Origin: Streptomyces erythrochromogenes
Lineage (GTDB): Bacteria; Actinomycetota; Actinomycetes; Streptomycetales; Streptomycetaceae
Direction of reading: 5' to 3'
NCBI RefSeq assembly: GCF_036170895.1
Contig: NZ_CP108036.1
Coordinates: forward strand, 7,165,501-7,229,500
DNA: 64,000 nt
Shown: positions 63,398 through 64,000 of the stretch, in pieces
Layout: every line of letters begins with the position of its first letter
Numbering within the stretch: the first letter of the stretch is position 1
Notes under the pieces: model-generated
The model's database searches: none
Seen by the model: only the letters and a program-made list of their open reading frames with translations
What the model was told of the DNA's origin: nothing
Translations under genes and position numbers: made by a program

Positions 63398-64000
63398 TCA
63401 GGCGGTGAAGCGGCCCGTGCTGCGGATCTCCGGGAAGTCCGTGGCCACGCCGTCCAGCCCGAGCGCCCGCGCCAGCCGCAGCTGGTCGAGGGTGTTGACC
63501 GCGAGGCCCGTCACCCGCAGGCCCGCCGTGTGCGCCGCCTCCACCGTCTCCAGCGCGATCCGGCGGACGTCCAGGGCGATCGCCGCCGCACCCGCGGCCA
63601 CCGCCCGGCCCACGACCGCCTCGGTGTCGCCGTCGGGGGACCGCACGAACAGGGTGGTCCGCACGCCCGGCACCCGGCGGGCGGCCTCGGTGAGCACCGC
63701 CTCGTGCGCCGAGGCGATCTCCACCCGCGGGACCAGGTCGCGGCGCAGGATCAGCTCCGCGAGCACGCCGACCGCGGCCCGGTCCCCGACGAACGCGTGG
63801 AGCGGTGACCGGACCGCGTCCAGCACCTCCTCGAACACCGGGACGCGCTCGCCCTGGCCGGCGTCCAGCCCGCGCAGCTCGGCCAGGGTCAGGTCGGCGA
63901 CGGCCCCCGAGCCGTCGGTGGTCCGGTCCACCTCGGGGTCGTGCACGGCGACGAGGGCGCCGTCCTTGCTCAGCCGGAGGTCCAGGGCGATGGCGTCCAT
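63398..64000 (-). CDS. Glycerophosphodiester phosphodiesterase (N-terminus beyond window edge)
   Basis: 201 codons visible; the start lies outside the window. The segment MDAIALDLRLSKDGALVAVHDPEVDRTTDG carries the metal-binding HDP motif of the GDPD family (usual E-x-D and HD). VPVFEEVLDA and the C-terminal barrel strand DGVATDFPEI are also typical. It hydrolyses glycerophosphodiesters to glycerol 3-phosphate and an alcohol. The first HRG motif of the family would be upstream of the visible part. Confidence 0.88.
   Translation of the reverse strand: MDAIALDLRLSKDGALVAVHDPEVDRTTDGSGAVADLTLAELRGLDAGQGERVPVFEEVLDAVRSPLHAFVGDRAAVGVLAELILRRDLVPRVEIASAHEAVLTEAARRVPGVRTTLFVRSPDGDTEAVVGRAVAAGAAAIALDVRRIALETVEAAHTAGLRVTGLAVNTLDQLRLARALGLDGVATDFPEIRSTGRFTA

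Overview
The window is high-GC actinomycete DNA, almost certainly Streptomyces: strong third-position GC bias, many GTG and some TTG starts, SARP/AfsR regulators, a HelD helicase and a rare TTA codon. It holds most of a nonribosomal peptide (NRPS) gene cluster (1 to about 33.6 kb, possibly to 39.8 kb), followed by ordinary chromosomal genes.

Cluster, left arm (plus strand after a leftward, truncated tryptophan halogenase): SARP regulator, aldehyde dehydrogenase, A-PCP didomain, type II thioesterase, MbtH protein, cytochrome P450, NRPS with order A-PCP-Cy-methyltransferase, Sfp-type phosphopantetheinyl transferase, an AlkZ-like protein, MFS exporter, NRPS C-A-PCP-TE, NRPS C-A-PCP, free-standing C domain, and two acyl-CoA dehydrogenases. 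Right arm (minus strand, converging on a terminator near 26.5 kb): NRPS Cy-A-PCP, a serine hydroxymethyltransferase variant, a DUF2461 protein, an L-threonine-aldolase-family enzyme and an acetyltransferase. Two large AfsR-type regulators, a tiny secreted peptide gene and a MarR/FUSC pair flank it.

Proposed logic (inference): tryptophan is chlorinated, loaded on the A-PCP protein with MbtH help, beta-hydroxylated by the P450 and released by the type II thioesterase. The aldolase then splits beta-hydroxytryptophan to an indole-3-carbaldehyde plus glycine, and the aldehyde dehydrogenase oxidises the aldehyde to an indole-3-carboxylic acid. That acid primes the A-PCP-Cy starter protein, whose A domain lacks the Asp that binds an alpha-amine. 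The SHMT variant would supply alpha-methylserine for the Cy-A-PCP protein, giving a 4-methyloxazoline. This gene set matches what I recall of the fmo cluster for JBIR-34/-35 (chlorohydroxyindole, methyloxazoline tetrapeptides from Streptomyces), so the product is probably that family or a relative.

Flank (about 40 to 64 kb): MarR/FUSC efflux pair, HelD, GNAT, bacterial nitric oxide synthase, lactonase-like propeller, CbiX-like chelatase, uracil-DNA glycosylase, BNR-repeat protein, WS/DGAT acyltransferase, OYE-type reductase with an ArsR regulator, Cna-B repeat surface protein, ferredoxin-NADP reductase, DUF305 lipoprotein, LVIVD secreted protein, TetR regulator, membrane proteins, PAP2 phosphatase, M56 peptidase, GNAT, and a truncated glycerophosphodiester phosphodiesterase. 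No rRNA, tRNA, CRISPR array or insertion sequence was seen.
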